From contig NZ_CP062253.1 of NCBI RefSeq assembly GCF_014863585.1, positions 4,304,501 through 4,368,500 of the forward strand: a DNA stretch of 64,000 bases. The letters are read 5' to 3'. The notes beneath the pieces were generated by a model, which did no database searches, was not told where the DNA came from, and saw nothing but the letters and a program-made list of their open reading frames with translations. This stretch comes from Pseudomonas gozinkensis. GTDB lineage: Bacteria > Pseudomonadota > Gammaproteobacteria > Pseudomonadales > Pseudomonadaceae. Below are positions 45,981 to 55,053 of the stretch, in pieces. Both the position numbers and the translations under genes were made by a program. Every line of letters begins with the position of its first letter. Positions within the stretch are counted from its first letter, which is position 1.

Positions 45981-47294
45981 TTAGCGCCGAGGCAACTGAA
46001 TCTCCACCTTCAACCCACCCCACTCGCTTTCGCCCAGCACCAGCACCCCGCCCCACGTCTCGACGATATCCCGCACAATCCCCAGCCCCAACCCATGCCC
46101 GTGGGTCTGCTCATCCAACCGCGCCCCCCGGCTGAACACCTGAGCTCGTTGCGCTTCGGGAATCCCCGGCCCGTCGTCTTCCACGCTCAGCACAAAACCT
46201 TCCGCCGTCTCGACCACGCTCAAACGCACCTCGGCATCCGCCCATTTACAGGCGTTGTCTAGCAGGTTGCCGAGCAGTTCCAGCAAGTCTTCACGATCCC
46301 ATGGGAGTTGCAGGCCGGGCGGTGCCACGTAACTCAGTTCCAGATGCTCGCCATGAATCATGTTCAACGTCGACAGCAACCCCGGCAGCTCGGCGTCGCA
46401 ATCGAACAGCGCCCCCGGCAACGCATCGCCGGAAAGGCGCGCACGGTTGAGCTCGCGGTTCAGCCGTTGCTGAACCTGTTCCAGTTGTTCCTTGAGGATC
46501 TTGCGCAGCTCCGGGTACGCGTCGAGCCTTTCACTCGACGCCAGACTGAGCAGCACCGCCAACGGAGTTTTCAGCGCATGCCCGAGGTTGCCCAAGGCAT
46601 TGCGCGAGCGCTTGAGGCTGTCTTCGGTATGTGCCAGCAAATGGTTGATCTGCGCCACCAGCGGCTCCAGCTCCGCCGGCACCTGTTCATCGAGTTGCGA
46701 ACGCTGCCCCTGCTGCAACTGGGCAATCTGCTCGCGGGCCTTCTCAAGCGGCCGCAAGGCGCGGCGCACGGTCAGGCGTTGCAGCAACAGAATCAGCAGC
46801 AACCCGGCCAGTCCGAGGCCGAGACCGATCTGGCGCATGCGCTGGAAGCTCTCGCGCACCGGCGTGTAATCCTGGGCCACGCTGATGGAAATCGACTGGC
46901 CGAGCCGTCGATAGTCCGAACGCAGCACCAGCAGTTGCTGGCCGTCCGGCCCCAGTTGCAGGTTGCTGTGCAGGCCGGATCGCTCGAGTAACGGCAAATC
47001 CTGATCCCACAACGAGCGGGAGCGCCAATGGCTGTCGGCGAAATCGATGCGGAAATAATGCCCGGAAAACGGTCGCTGGTAGGCCGGCGACAAGTGCCGC
47101 TCATCCAGCTGCAAGCCTTGCGGCCCGCGAACCAGCGCCACCAGCAGACTCTCGCTGTCGTTACGCAGCCCGGCTTCGAGATAGCGCTGCAATCCCACTT
47201 CGAACAGCCACAGACTGGTTTGCGCCAGCAGCACGCCAACGACCACCAGCACGCTGATCAACCCCAGGCTCAAGCGGCGCTGGATCGATCTCAC
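45981..47294 (-). CDS. carS: Two-component sensor histidine kinase, CarS-like
   Basis: A 437-residue membrane kinase. Helix 1 is at residues 9-31, a periplasmic sensor covers ~32-155, helix 2 is near 156-172, then a linker, a dimerisation domain with phospho-accepting His239 ([13 protein letters not shown]), and an HATPase domain ([31 protein letters not shown]). The HALKTPL H-box is of the PhoQ-like type. Its start overlaps the regulator stop by four bases. Order with the regulator and two PepSY genes matches P. aeruginosa PA2656-PA2659, where CarSR responds to calcium; a calcium role here is inference from synteny. Confidence 0.88.
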   Translation of the reverse strand: MRSIQRRLSLGLISVLVVVGVLLAQTSLWLFEVGLQRYLEAGLRNDSESLLVALVRGPQGLQLDERHLSPAYQRPFSGHYFRIDFADSHWRSRSLWDQDLPLLERSGLHSNLQLGPDGQQLLVLRSDYRRLGQSISISVAQDYTPVRESFQRMRQIGLGLGLAGLLLILLLQRLTVRRALRPLEKAREQIAQLQQGQRSQLDEQVPAELEPLVAQINHLLAHTEDSLKRSRNALGNLGHALKTPLAVLLSLASSERLDAYPELRKILKEQLEQVQQRLNRELNRARLSGDALPGALFDCDAELPGLLSTLNMIHGEHLELSYVAPPGLQLPWDREDLLELLGNLLDNACKWADAEVRLSVVETAEGFVLSVEDDGPGIPEAQRAQVFSRGARLDEQTHGHGLGLGIVRDIVETWGGVLVLGESEWGGLKVEIQLPRR

Positions 47295-47959
47295 GAAGCC
47301 TGTCCGCCAAACAGATAACCCTGACCGCGACGGGTTTCGATCACGCTCTTGCCGAGCTTGCGCCGCAGGTGATTGACGTGGACTTCAAGCACGTTGGAAT
47401 CACGCTCGGTCTCACCGTCGTAGAGGTGTTCGGCGAGGTGGCTTTTGGAGAGGATCTGTTCCGGGTGCAGCATGAAGTAGCGCAGCAGGCGAAATTCGGC
47501 AGCGGTCAGCTGAATGTCGGCGCCATCGCGCACGACACACTGCCGGCCCTCGTCCAGATGCAGCCCGGCGGCCTTGAGCGTCGGCTGGTTGGCCTGGCCC
47601 TTGGAGCGGCGCAGCAGCGACTGGATGCGCAAATACAATTCTTCCGGGTGGAAGGGTTTGGTCAGATAATCGTCGGCACCGGCCTTCAGGCCTTCGATGC
47701 GCTCGGCCCAGGAATCGCGGGCAGTGAGGATCAGCACCGGAATCGTCAGACCGCCGGCACGCCACTGCGCCAGCACCTCAAGCCCCGGCACGCCGGGCAG
47801 GCCAAGGTCGAGGACGATCAGGTCATAGGGCTCGCTGCTGCCCTGATAAACCGCATCGCGCCCGTCCGCCAGCCAGTCCACCGCGTAGCCCTGACGTTGC
47901 AGGCCGGCGAGCAATTCATCGGCCAGCGGTACGTGGTCTTCCACCAGAAGCAAGCGCAT
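47291..47959 (-). CDS. carR: OmpR-family response regulator, CarR-like
   Basis: A 222-residue regulator. The receiver domain has the acidic pair in LLVEDH, phosphorylation site Asp51 (IVLDLGLPG), the Thr in LILTARD and the Lys in [11 protein letters not shown]. The C-terminal winged helix carries [33 protein letters not shown] and VNHLRRKLG. It overlaps the kinase gene by four bases and starts four bases after the adjacent PepSY gene, so all are probably one operon. Confidence 0.92.
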   Translation of the reverse strand: MRLLLVEDHVPLADELLAGLQRQGYAVDWLADGRDAVYQGSSEPYDLIVLDLGLPGVPGLEVLAQWRAGGLTIPVLILTARDSWAERIEGLKAGADDYLTKPFHPEELYLRIQSLLRRSKGQANQPTLKAAGLHLDEGRQCVVRDGADIQLTAAEFRLLRYFMLHPEQILSKSHLAEHLYDGETERDSNVLEVHVNHLRRKLGKSVIETRRGQGYLFGGQAS

Positions 47960-47962
47960 CGG

Positions 47963-48274
47963 TCAATCTTCCTTGTCTTTCACGAGTTCGCCGGTATCGG
48001 CCTTCAGATGCAGCTCACGGGCCACACCTTCGACAGTCAGCAACTCGACTTCATAAATGTAGACGTCGTGTTTTTCTTCCAGCTCGACTTCCAGCAGTTT
48101 CGCACCGGGATAACGGTCCATCGCCTGCTGCAATACCTGCTCCAGCGGCAGGATCACGCCCTGCTTGCGCAGATTGAGGGCTTCGTCGGGACCCAGGTCG
48201 CGGGCCATGGCCGTCGAGCAAAACATCACCAGCGCCAACGCCGTACGGCGGGTGGCGCGAACATTAACCTTCAT
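47963..48274 (-). CDS. PepSY-domain exported protein
   Basis: A 103-residue protein with a signal peptide (TRRTALALVMFCSTAMA-RD) and a PepSY-like domain (YPGAKLLEVELEEKHDVYIYEVELLTVEG, then LHLKADTGELVKDKED). The mature start RDLGPDEALNLRKQGVI is nearly repeated in the next protein, showing a tandem duplication. It lies between the other PepSY gene (one-base overlap TAATG) and the response regulator. Such proteins often modulate the neighbouring sensor kinase in the periplasm; I see no direct evidence. Confidence 0.88.
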   Translation of the reverse strand: MKVNVRATRRTALALVMFCSTAMARDLGPDEALNLRKQGVILPLEQVLQQAMDRYPGAKLLEVELEEKHDVYIYEVELLTVEGVARELHLKADTGELVKDKED

Positions 48275-48582
48275 TACGTATCCTGATGATCCTTGAGCAC
48301 TTGCCCGCTCACCGCGTCCAGTTCCAGATCCCATTCCAACCCCTGCGGATCACGCAGTTCGATCTGGTAGATGTACTTGCCGTACTGCTCTTCCAGCTCG
48401 GTGTCGGTGATGGTCGAACCCGGGTGTTTGGCCAACGCGGTGGCGTTGAGCTTCTCGAAGGAGACGATAGTACCAGCGTCACGCAGGCGCAGGGCTTCAT
48501 CCGGGCCGAGATCGCGGGCGTGAACGGTGCTGGCGGTGAGGCCGATGATCGAGGCAAGGGTCAGGGCAGTCAGGGTTTGCAT
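48274..48582 (-). CDS. PepSY-domain exported protein (first gene of the car operon)
   Basis: A 102-residue protein: signal peptide MQTLTALTLASIIGLTASTVHA, then RDLGPDEALRLRDAGTIVSFEKLN and the PepSY part HPGSTITDTELEEQYGKYIYQIELRDPQGLEWDLELDAVSGQVLKDHQ. It is paralogous to the next gene product. It is the promoter-proximal gene of a four-gene minus-strand operon with the CarR- and CarS-like genes. The acidic tail and Glu/Asp-rich strand could bind cations, which would suit a calcium system; that is speculation. Confidence 0.88.
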   Translation of the reverse strand: MQTLTALTLASIIGLTASTVHARDLGPDEALRLRDAGTIVSFEKLNATALAKHPGSTITDTELEEQYGKYIYQIELRDPQGLEWDLELDAVSGQVLKDHQDT

Positions 48583-48700
48583 GGTGTCTCCGTATTTTTA
48601 TGTGTCGCTATGGGCGGCACCTTAACGGTGCGAACTTAACTGAAACTGAATGGCCATCATTGCCCCAGCTCAGCACCGGATCTGTTGAATCATGCAAAAC

Positions 48701-48793
48701 CCTGTGGGAGCGGGCTTGTCCGCGATGGCGTCCTTTCAACTACAGAGATGCAAGCTGTCCCGCCGTCATCGCGGGCAAGCCCGCTCCCACGGG
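48701..48793. repeat. REP-type intergenic palindrome
   Basis: Arms CCTGTGGGAGCGGGCTTGTC and CATCGCGGGCAAGCCCGCTC followed by CCACGGG. It lies between the divergent car operon and patatin gene. Confidence 0.85.
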
Positions 48794-48841
48794 TTCTGTG
48801 GTTCGCCTATAATTGCCAGCTTGCTAACGATCGAGACCGGT

Positions 48842-49921
48842 ATGACCGCCATTCACATCAAGTTCCCTGCCCTCACCCTCAAGGCCGGCCCACGGGCCAT
48901 GGCGCGCATTCGTGCCCAGGGCCTGAACGCCGCCGACGTCGGCACCCTGCCCGGCGCGGCTGGCGGACCGAAGGCGCTGGGTATTCAGGGACTGGATCTG
49001 GCGCTGTTCGGCGAGTGGCTGCCGGCGGCGCCGCGTGAGCGTTCGCTGATCGGTGCGTCGGTGGGTTCCTGGCGCTTCGCCAGCGCCTGCCTGCCGGACG
49101 CTGCCGAAGGCATCCGCCGCCTCGGTCATCTGTACACCGAGCAGAACTTCAACAAAGGCGTGACCATCGGCGACGTCAGTCGCAGCTCGCAGCGCATGCT
49201 CGATGACCTGCTCGACGGGCGCGATGCCTTGCTCCTCAACAACGCCCATTACCGCTTGAACATCATGGTGGTCAAAAGCCACGGCGGGCTGGCGGACGAC
49301 CATCGCGGCCGGCTCGGGCTGGCGTTGGGCTCGGTGATCGCCGACAACCTGCGGGGCCGGGCGCGGTTGTCGCGGCACTTCGAACGGCTGATCATCCACG
49401 ACCCGCGCCTGGCGCCGCCGGTGCATGCGCTGAATGATTTCCCGTCGCGCTTCGTCGCCCTCGATGCTGGCAACCTGCGTCAGGCGCTGCTGGCGTCCGG
49501 TTCGATCCCGATGGTCATGGAAGGCGTGCGCGACCTGCCGGGCGCCGGTGCCGGCACATACCGCGATGGCGGTTTGCTGGACTACCACCTCGACCTGCCC
49601 TACAACGGCGACGGCATCGTGCTCTATCCGCACTTCACCGACCGAGTGATTCCCGGCTGGTTCGACAAGACCCTGCCGTGGCGCAAAGCCTCAGTGGAAC
49701 GCCTGCAGGACGTGCTGTTGCTGGCGCCATCAAAGGAATACCTGGCGCGCCTGCCCTACGGCAAACTCCCTGACCGTAACGACTTCAAACGCTTCATGGG
49801 CGATGCGCCGAGTCGGCAGAAATACTGGCGCGCGGCGATGGACGAGAGTCGCCGATTGGGTGATGAGTTCCTTGAACTGACTGCCAATGGTCGCCTCGCC
49901 GAGCGCTTGCTGACCCTTTAG
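48842..49921 (+). CDS. Patatin-like phospholipase family protein
   Basis: A 359-residue protein. The patatin fold is recognised by an oxyanion-like [15 protein letters not shown] (near 38-52), nucleophile Ser73 in GASVG, and the dyad aspartate in [14 protein letters not shown]. There is no signal peptide or membrane helix, so it should act in the cytoplasm or at the inner membrane as a lipid acyl hydrolase. The ATG at 48842 is chosen because the longer open frame runs through the REP palindrome. The substrate is unknown. Confidence 0.85.
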   Translation: MTAIHIKFPALTLKAGPRAMARIRAQGLNAADVGTLPGAAGGPKALGIQGLDLALFGEWLPAAPRERSLIGASVGSWRFASACLPDAAEGIRRLGHLYTEQNFNKGVTIGDVSRSSQRMLDDLLDGRDALLLNNAHYRLNIMVVKSHGGLADDHRGRLGLALGSVIADNLRGRARLSRHFERLIIHDPRLAPPVHALNDFPSRFVALDAGNLRQALLASGSIPMVMEGVRDLPGAGAGTYRDGGLLDYHLDLPYNGDGIVLYPHFTDRVIPGWFDKTLPWRKASVERLQDVLLLAPSKEYLARLPYGKLPDRNDFKRFMGDAPSRQKYWRAAMDESRRLGDEFLELTANGRLAERLLTL

Positions 49922-50007
49922 TCAGCACAGCCGGGAACAAGCTGATAAACTCGCCGCCTGCCCGAATTCGCTGCGGCGAACGCCATCTGAACAGAGCTGA
50001 AATCACT

Positions 50008-50364
50008 GTGGAAATCTTCAAGGAATTTACGTTCGAATCCGCCCACCGCCTGCCCCACGTACCGGACGGCCACAAGTGCGGACGCCTGCACGGTCACTCG
50101 TTCAAAGTGGCGATTCACCTGAGCGGCGACCTCGACCCGCACACCGGCTGGATCCGTGATTTCTCCGAGATCAAGGCGATTTTCAAGCCGCTGTACGAGC
50201 GTCTGGACCACAACTACCTCAACGACATTCCGGGCCTCGAGAACCCGACCAGCGAAGTGCTGGCCAAATTCATCTGGAATGAATTGAAGCCCCTGCTGCC
50301 GGAACTCAGTGCGATCCGCATCCACGAGACTTGCACCAGCGGTTGCATCTATCGCGGCGAATAA
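50008..50364 (+). CDS. queD: 6-carboxytetrahydropterin synthase (QueD)
   Basis: A 118-residue enzyme of the 6-pyruvoyl-tetrahydropterin synthase fold. It converts 7,8-dihydroneopterin triphosphate to 6-carboxy-5,6,7,8-tetrahydropterin in queuosine (tRNA) synthesis. Zinc ligands are His13 (ESAHRL), His28 and His30 (RLHGH); the catalytic cysteine is Cys24 (HKCGR). The C-terminal ETCTSGC motif is conserved. The start is GTG at 50008, with only a weak ribosome site. Other queuosine genes are not in the window. Confidence 0.95.
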   Translation: MEIFKEFTFESAHRLPHVPDGHKCGRLHGHSFKVAIHLSGDLDPHTGWIRDFSEIKAIFKPLYERLDHNYLNDIPGLENPTSEVLAKFIWNELKPLLPELSAIRIHETCTSGCIYRGE

Positions 50365-50387
50365 CCCGTCCAGAATTCGCTGAAAAA

Positions 50388-50482
50388 CCCTGTGGGAGCG
50401 AGCTTGCTCGCGAAAGCGGTTTGCCAGTGAAGCAAATGTTGCCTGACACGGCGCCTTCGCGAGCAAGCTCGCTCCCACCGGG
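50388..50482. repeat. REP-type intergenic palindrome
   Basis: Arms CCCTGTGGGAGCGAGCTTGC and GCAAGCTCGCTCCCACCGGG with TCGCGAA/TTCGCGA extending the stems. It lies downstream of queD. Confidence 0.87.
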
Positions 50483-50508
50483 ATAGAAGGCGCCTCAGTG
50501 TTTGAATA

Positions 50509-50532
50509 AACAGCCCCCGAGGCTGTTTTTTT
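50509..50532 (+). terminator. Intrinsic terminator downstream of queD
   Basis: AACAGCC - CCCGA - GGCTGTT followed by a T-run. It lies between the REP copy and the hydrolase gene. Confidence 0.85.
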
Positions 50533-50575
50533 ACGCCTATGCTTTTTGGCTCGAACCCGCCAAGAGGACAGGCCC

Positions 50576-51388
50576 ATGACGGACTGGCTGCTGGATCAGG
50601 TCTTTGATTTCAACGGACGACAGATTCGCCACGGGGTGCGCGGCGACGGCCCGCCTCTGGTGTTCGTGCACGGCACGCCTTTCTCTTCCTGCGTGTGGCA
50701 CCGCATCGCGCCGCACTTTTTCGCCACACACCGAGTGCATTACTTCGACCTGCTGGGCTACGGGCGGTCCGAGCAACCGGACGCCGATGTCTCCCTCGGC
50801 GTGCAGAACGAATTGCTCGCGCAACTGCTGGATCACTGGAATCTGCAACGCCCGGACGTGGTCGCCCACGACTTCGGCGGTGCCACCGTGCTGCGCGCTC
50901 ATCTGCTCAACGGCAAGGATTACCGCAGCCTGACGCTGATCGACCCGGTGGCGCTGATGCCCTGGGGTTCGCCCTTCGTGCAGCACGTGCGCGAGCATGA
51001 AGCGGCGTTCAGCGGCCTGCCGGATTACATCCAGCGCGCCATCGTGCCGACCTACATTCGCGGGGCGATTCACCGGGATATTCCCGATGATGAACTGGCG
51101 CCCTATGTGCAGCCGTGGCTGGGCGAACCGGGGCAAGCGGCGTTCTACCGGCAGATCGCGCAGATGGACCAGCGCTATACGCTGGAGGTGCAGCCGCTGT
51201 ACCCGACGATCCGCTGCCCGGTGCAGATTCTCTGGGGTGAAGACGATCAGTGGATCCCCATTGAACGCGGACGCGAGTTGCACAAGATGATTCCCGGATC
51301 GCAGTTTCATCCGATTCCGAATGCCGGGCATCTGGTGCAGGAGGATGCGCCTGAGGCCGTCGTTGCTGCGCTGCTGCGATTCCTCTGA
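50576..51388 (+). CDS. Alpha/beta hydrolase with Asp nucleophile (epoxide hydrolase/dehalogenase-like)
   Basis: A 270-residue soluble alpha/beta hydrolase. The oxyanion-loop motif is VFVHGTPFSS. The nucleophile-elbow reads VVAHDFGGATVLR, placing Asp99 where lipases and esterases have Ser. An Asp nucleophile is the mark of epoxide hydrolases and haloalkane dehalogenases. The acid in WGEDDQWIP and base His in NAGHLVQED complete the triad. The ATG at 50576 follows GAGGACAGGCCC. The substrate is unknown. No related pathway genes are adjacent. Confidence 0.82.
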   Translation: MTDWLLDQVFDFNGRQIRHGVRGDGPPLVFVHGTPFSSCVWHRIAPHFFATHRVHYFDLLGYGRSEQPDADVSLGVQNELLAQLLDHWNLQRPDVVAHDFGGATVLRAHLLNGKDYRSLTLIDPVALMPWGSPFVQHVREHEAAFSGLPDYIQRAIVPTYIRGAIHRDIPDDELAPYVQPWLGEPGQAAFYRQIAQMDQRYTLEVQPLYPTIRCPVQILWGEDDQWIPIERGRELHKMIPGSQFHPIPNAGHLVQEDAPEAVVAALLRFL

Positions 51389-51400
51389 TCCGAAACACAA

Positions 51401-51491
51401 CCCGTGGCCAGCCTGCTGGCGACAGGGCCGGCACATTCAACATTTGCGTTGTTTGACACACCGCCCTCGCCAGCAGGCTGGCTCCTACATT
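51401..51491. repeat. REP-type palindrome, variant core
   Basis: GTGGCCAGCCTGCTGGCGA ... TCGCCAGCAGGCTGGCTCCTAC. It differs from the other copies in its core (CAGCCTGCTGG) and has worn outer tips. Confidence 0.75.
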
Positions 51492-51625
51492 GTGCTTTGG
51501 TGGATACAGACGCACCGCTTTCGCGCCAAATCCGTAACCTCGTCTATACATAACCCCGTCAATCCGTGGCTGGCACGACCGCTGCAACCTCTTCGCGTCC
51601 TCCCCTTTCCAGCAAGGAACGCCCC

Positions 51626-52897
51626 ATGACGCAAAACGATCCCGGCAACGATTACCCCCTCAGTGAAGTGCCGATGCACGCGCGCAAGGGCCTGGCCTCC
51701 ACGGCGATGGTGCTGCTGGGCTTCACCTTCTTCACCGCGACGATGTTCGCCGGCGGCAAGCTCGGCGTGGCGTTCAACTTCGGCGAAATGCTCGCCGTCA
51801 TCGTCATCGGCAACCTGCTGCTCGGCGTGTACGCCGCAGGCCTGGGCTACATCGCCTTCAAGAGCGGGCTGAATTCGGTGCTCATGGGGCGTTTCTGTTT
51901 TGGCGAAGTCGGCAGCAAGCTCAGCGACCTGATCCTCGGGTTCACCCAGATCGGCTGGTACGCCTGGGGCACCGCGACGGCGGCGGTGGTGCTCGGCAAG
52001 TATTTCGACTTGAACGAAGCCACGGTGCTGGGGCTGATGGTGCTGTTCGGCCTGGTGTTCTGCGCCACGGCGTATGTCGGTTATCGCGGCCTGGAGATTC
52101 TGTCGTACATCGCGGTGCCAGCGATGATGTTGCTGTTGATGCTGTCGATGTGGGTCGCGACCGTGAAAGTCGGCGGCCTCGACGGATTGCTCAGCGTCGT
52201 ACCCAGCGGTTCGCTGGACTGGTCGACCGCTATCACGCTGGTGTTCGGCACGTTTGTCAGCGGCGCGACCCAGGCCACCAACTGGACGCGTTTTTCCCGT
52301 TCGGCACGGGTCGCGGTGCTGGCCAGCCTGATCGGTTTTTTCATAGGCAACGGCCTGATGGTGCTGATCGGCGCCTATGGCGCAATCGTCTATCAACAGC
52401 CCGACGTGGTCGAAGTGCTGCTGTTGCAGGGCTTCGCCATGGCGGCGATGGCGATGCTGTTGCTGAACATCTGGAGCACCCAGGACAACACCATCTACAA
52501 CTTCGCCGTCGCCGGCTGCAACCTGCTGCGCACCGGGCGCCGCAAGACCGTGACCCTGGCCGGTGCCGTGATCGGCACGGCGCTCGCGCTGCTGGGCATG
52601 TACGACATGCTGGTGCCTTATCTGATCCTGCTCGGCACGGTGATCCCGCCGATTGGCGGGGTGATCATGGCGGACTTTTTCTTCCGCTGGCGCGGGCGCT
52701 ATCCGCGTCTGGCCGACGCACGGTTACCGGCGTTCAACTGGCCGGGGCTCGCGGCCTACGCCGCCGGGACGGTCGCGGCGTTCGGCTCGCCGTGGGTCGC
52801 GCCGCTGGTCGGGATCGCCGTTGCCGCGTTAACGTATATCGCAGTGACCGGCCTGCTCGGCGCCCGCAACGCGGCCGCCCCTCTACAAGATCTATAA
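51626..52897 (+). CDS. codB: Cytosine permease
   Basis: A 423-residue inner-membrane transporter of the NCS1 family with about 12 helices. It opens with NDYPLSEVPMHARKGLASTAMVLLGFTFFTATMFAGGKLG, the CodB signature in which helix 1 forms the cytosine-binding site. It takes up cytosine with a cation. The cytosine deaminase gene starts 13 bases after the stop, so transport and deamination form one operon. The ATG at 51626 has an AAGGAACG ribosome site. Confidence 0.95.
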   Translation: MTQNDPGNDYPLSEVPMHARKGLASTAMVLLGFTFFTATMFAGGKLGVAFNFGEMLAVIVIGNLLLGVYAAGLGYIAFKSGLNSVLMGRFCFGEVGSKLSDLILGFTQIGWYAWGTATAAVVLGKYFDLNEATVLGLMVLFGLVFCATAYVGYRGLEILSYIAVPAMMLLLMLSMWVATVKVGGLDGLLSVVPSGSLDWSTAITLVFGTFVSGATQATNWTRFSRSARVAVLASLIGFFIGNGLMVLIGAYGAIVYQQPDVVEVLLLQGFAMAAMAMLLLNIWSTQDNTIYNFAVAGCNLLRTGRRKTVTLAGAVIGTALALLGMYDMLVPYLILLGTVIPPIGGVIMADFFFRWRGRYPRLADARLPAFNWPGLAAYAAGTVAAFGSPWVAPLVGIAVAALTYIAVTGLLGARNAAAPLQDL

Positions 52898-52910
52898 AAG
52901 GATTCGCCCG

Positions 52911-54146
52911 ATGCACATCATCAACGCCCGACTGCGCAACCAGGAAGGTCTGCACGAATTGCACCTCGAAGACGGCCTGATCCGCAGCATCGCGCGCCAG
53001 ACCGAAGCGCCGACCCTGGCCCCCGACGACCTCGACGCCAGCGGCAATCTGGTGGTGCCGCCCTTCGTCGAGCCGCACATTCACCTCGACGCCACCCTGA
53101 CCGCCGGCGAGCCGCGCTGGAACATGAGCGGCACGCTGTTCGAAGGCATCGAGTGCTGGGGCGAGCGCAAGGTCACCATCACCCAGGAAGACACCAAAAC
53201 CCGGGCCAGGAAAACCATTCAGACTCTGGCCGCCCACGGCATCCAGCACGTGCGCACCCACGTCGACGTCACCGACCCGCAACTCACCGCGCTCAAGGCG
53301 ATGCTTGAAGTGCGCGAGGAAAGCCGACACCTGATCGACCTGCAAATCGTCGCCTTCCCCCAGGAAGGCATCGAGTCGTTCCGCAACGGTCGCGAGCTGA
53401 TGGAAGAAGCGATCCGCATGGGCGCAGACGTGGTCGGCGGGATTCCGCATTTCGAATACACCCGCGACCAGGGCGTCAGTTCGGTGAAGTTCCTGATGGA
53501 CCTGGCCGAACGCACCGGCTGCCTGGTGGACGTGCACTGCGACGAAACCGACGACCCGCATTCACGCTTCCTCGAAGTGCTGGCCGAAGAGGCCCGCAGC
53601 CGCGACATGGGCGCCCTCGTGACCGCCAGCCACACCACCGCGATGGGCTCCTACGACAACGCCTACTGCGCCAAACTGTTCCGCCTGCTCGGGCATTCGG
53701 GGATCAGTTTTGTCTCCTGCCCGACCGAAAGCATTCACCTGCAAGGGCGCTTCGACAACTTCCCGAAACGCCGTGGCGTGACCCGCGTGAACGAGTTGCT
53801 CGAAGCGGGCATGAACGTCTGCTTCGGTCAGGACTCGATCGTCGATCCGTGGTATCCGCTGGGCAACGGCAACATCCTGCGGGTGCTCGAAGCCGGCCTG
53901 CACATCTGCCACATGCTTGGCTACCGCAACCTGCAAAGCGCGCTGGATCTGGTCACCGACAACAGCGCCAAAGCCATGCACCTTGGTGAGCGCTATGGCC
54001 TGGAACAGGGTCGCCCGGCCAACCTGCTGATCCTGTCGGCAGACAGCGACTACGAAGTGATCCGCAGCCAGGGCCTGCCGCTGTATTCGATTCGCGGCGG
54101 CAAAGTGCTGATGAAGCGGCAAATGCCGGTGGTGGAGTTCGTCTAA
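52911..54146 (+). CDS. codA: Cytosine deaminase
   Basis: A 411-residue amidohydrolase that converts cytosine to uracil and ammonia. Metal-site residues are visible: His56 and His58 (EPHIHLD), His209 (VDVHCDETDD, with catalytic Glu212), His241 (TASHTTAMGSY) and Asp308 (FGQDSIVDPWYPLGNG). Each lies about five residues before its E. coli CodA counterpart (61, 63, 214, 217, 246, 313). It forms an operon with codB and is followed by a strong hairpin. Confidence 0.96.
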   Translation: MHIINARLRNQEGLHELHLEDGLIRSIARQTEAPTLAPDDLDASGNLVVPPFVEPHIHLDATLTAGEPRWNMSGTLFEGIECWGERKVTITQEDTKTRARKTIQTLAAHGIQHVRTHVDVTDPQLTALKAMLEVREESRHLIDLQIVAFPQEGIESFRNGRELMEEAIRMGADVVGGIPHFEYTRDQGVSSVKFLMDLAERTGCLVDVHCDETDDPHSRFLEVLAEEARSRDMGALVTASHTTAMGSYDNAYCAKLFRLLGHSGISFVSCPTESIHLQGRFDNFPKRRGVTRVNELLEAGMNVCFGQDSIVDPWYPLGNGNILRVLEAGLHICHMLGYRNLQSALDLVTDNSAKAMHLGERYGLEQGRPANLLILSADSDYEVIRSQGLPLYSIRGGKVLMKRQMPVVEFV

Positions 54147-54151
54147 GGTGT

Positions 54152-54182
54152 AGAAGTCGGCGCCGCAACGGCGCCGACTTCT
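54152..54182. terminator. Strong hairpin after codA
   Basis: A perfect 14-base stem AGAAGTCGGCGCCG with a CAA loop. No T-run follows, so its efficiency as an intrinsic terminator is uncertain. Confidence 0.65.
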
Positions 54183-54260
54183 GTCGATGGACGCCCTGTC
54201 ATGCCGTAGTTCGCGCGTAGTTGCTCCGCTGCCATCCTCATTGATCCGTGAGGACGCGAC

Positions 54261-54917
54261 ATGAATCAAAAAAATACTTCCAATCCGATGGCCACGCTTT
54301 ACCAGGAAGGCCGCCAAACGTTTATCGAACTCGTACCCGATGGCGGGCCCCGGCTCGATGCCTTGTTTCATACCGTCCCGGCACTGCGCGAAATGGCTGT
54401 CGGCGTGGTGTACGGACATCTGGAATCGCGCCCCGGCCTTGATCCGCGATTACGCGAAGCGGTGTCCTTTGCCGCAATTATCGCCTCGGGCATGGTCGGA
54501 CCTCCGCTGAGCGTGCACGGCATAACTGGCCTGGCATCGGGCCTCGCACCGGGTGAACTGACTGAAGTGCTCCTGCAGGCCTCGGCCTTCGCCGGTTTCC
54601 CCCGCGCAGTCAGTGCGGCGGAGCAACTCAATCATCTGTTTGCAGATGCGGGTCTTGCATCACCGCCACCGCCCACCCCGAGAGAAGTCACGTCAGGATT
54701 TTGCGCAGATGTTCGTGCTGGCCGTTCACCGACTCCGCTGAGTGCCGCAGTGAAACGCCAATTGCGCCAGGCGGACCGTTTGGCGCTGCAAGCCTGCTCG
54801 GCGCAGGCCGTGATCGTCGAGTGCTATCAAAACCCGGAGACGCAGCCCAAAGCCCTGCTCTATGTAGAGGTGGTCGATGACACTGTTATCGCCGTGAAAC
54901 TGTTCAAGGGCCAATGA
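54261..54917 (+). CDS. Carboxymuconolactone-decarboxylase-like (AhpD fold) protein
   Basis: A 218-residue protein. Residues ~35-115 fit the CMD/AhpD fold (GLDPRLREAVSFAAIIASG, then SVHGITGLASGLAPGELTEVLLQASAFAGFPRAVSA). The CxxC pair of peroxidase-type AhpD is absent, so a decarboxylase-like or other role is more likely. The C-terminal third (residues ~165-218, RQADRLALQACSAQAVIVECYQ to the end) I do not recognise. The gene is monocistronic between the codA hairpin and the amylase gene. Confidence 0.75.
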   Translation: MNQKNTSNPMATLYQEGRQTFIELVPDGGPRLDALFHTVPALREMAVGVVYGHLESRPGLDPRLREAVSFAAIIASGMVGPPLSVHGITGLASGLAPGELTEVLLQASAFAGFPRAVSAAEQLNHLFADAGLASPPPPTPREVTSGFCADVRAGRSPTPLSAAVKRQLRQADRLALQACSAQAVIVECYQNPETQPKALLYVEVVDDTVIAVKLFKGQ

Positions 54918-54969
54918 ACGGTTTCATGGTTATGGATCGGGGCGGCTTTATCGCAAAACGATAGAGCCG

Positions 54970-54989
54970 ACCTGTCAGATCTGACAGGC
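54970..54989. promoter_or_regulatory. lux-box-like palindrome upstream of the amylase
   Basis: ACCTGTCAGATCTGACAGGC contains an 18-base perfect palindrome and fits the CT-N12-AG pattern of LuxR-type quorum-sensing boxes, close to P. aeruginosa las/rhl boxes. It lies 64 bases before the amylase ATG. A weak -10-like sequence lies near 55011-55016. It could instead act as a terminator for the upstream gene, but it has no T-run. Confidence 0.55.
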
Positions 54990-55053
54990 GACAAGCGCTG
55001 CGAGCCGGCTCACAGTAAGCCCCAAGGGATCCATCGTTCCCGGGGGGACGATC

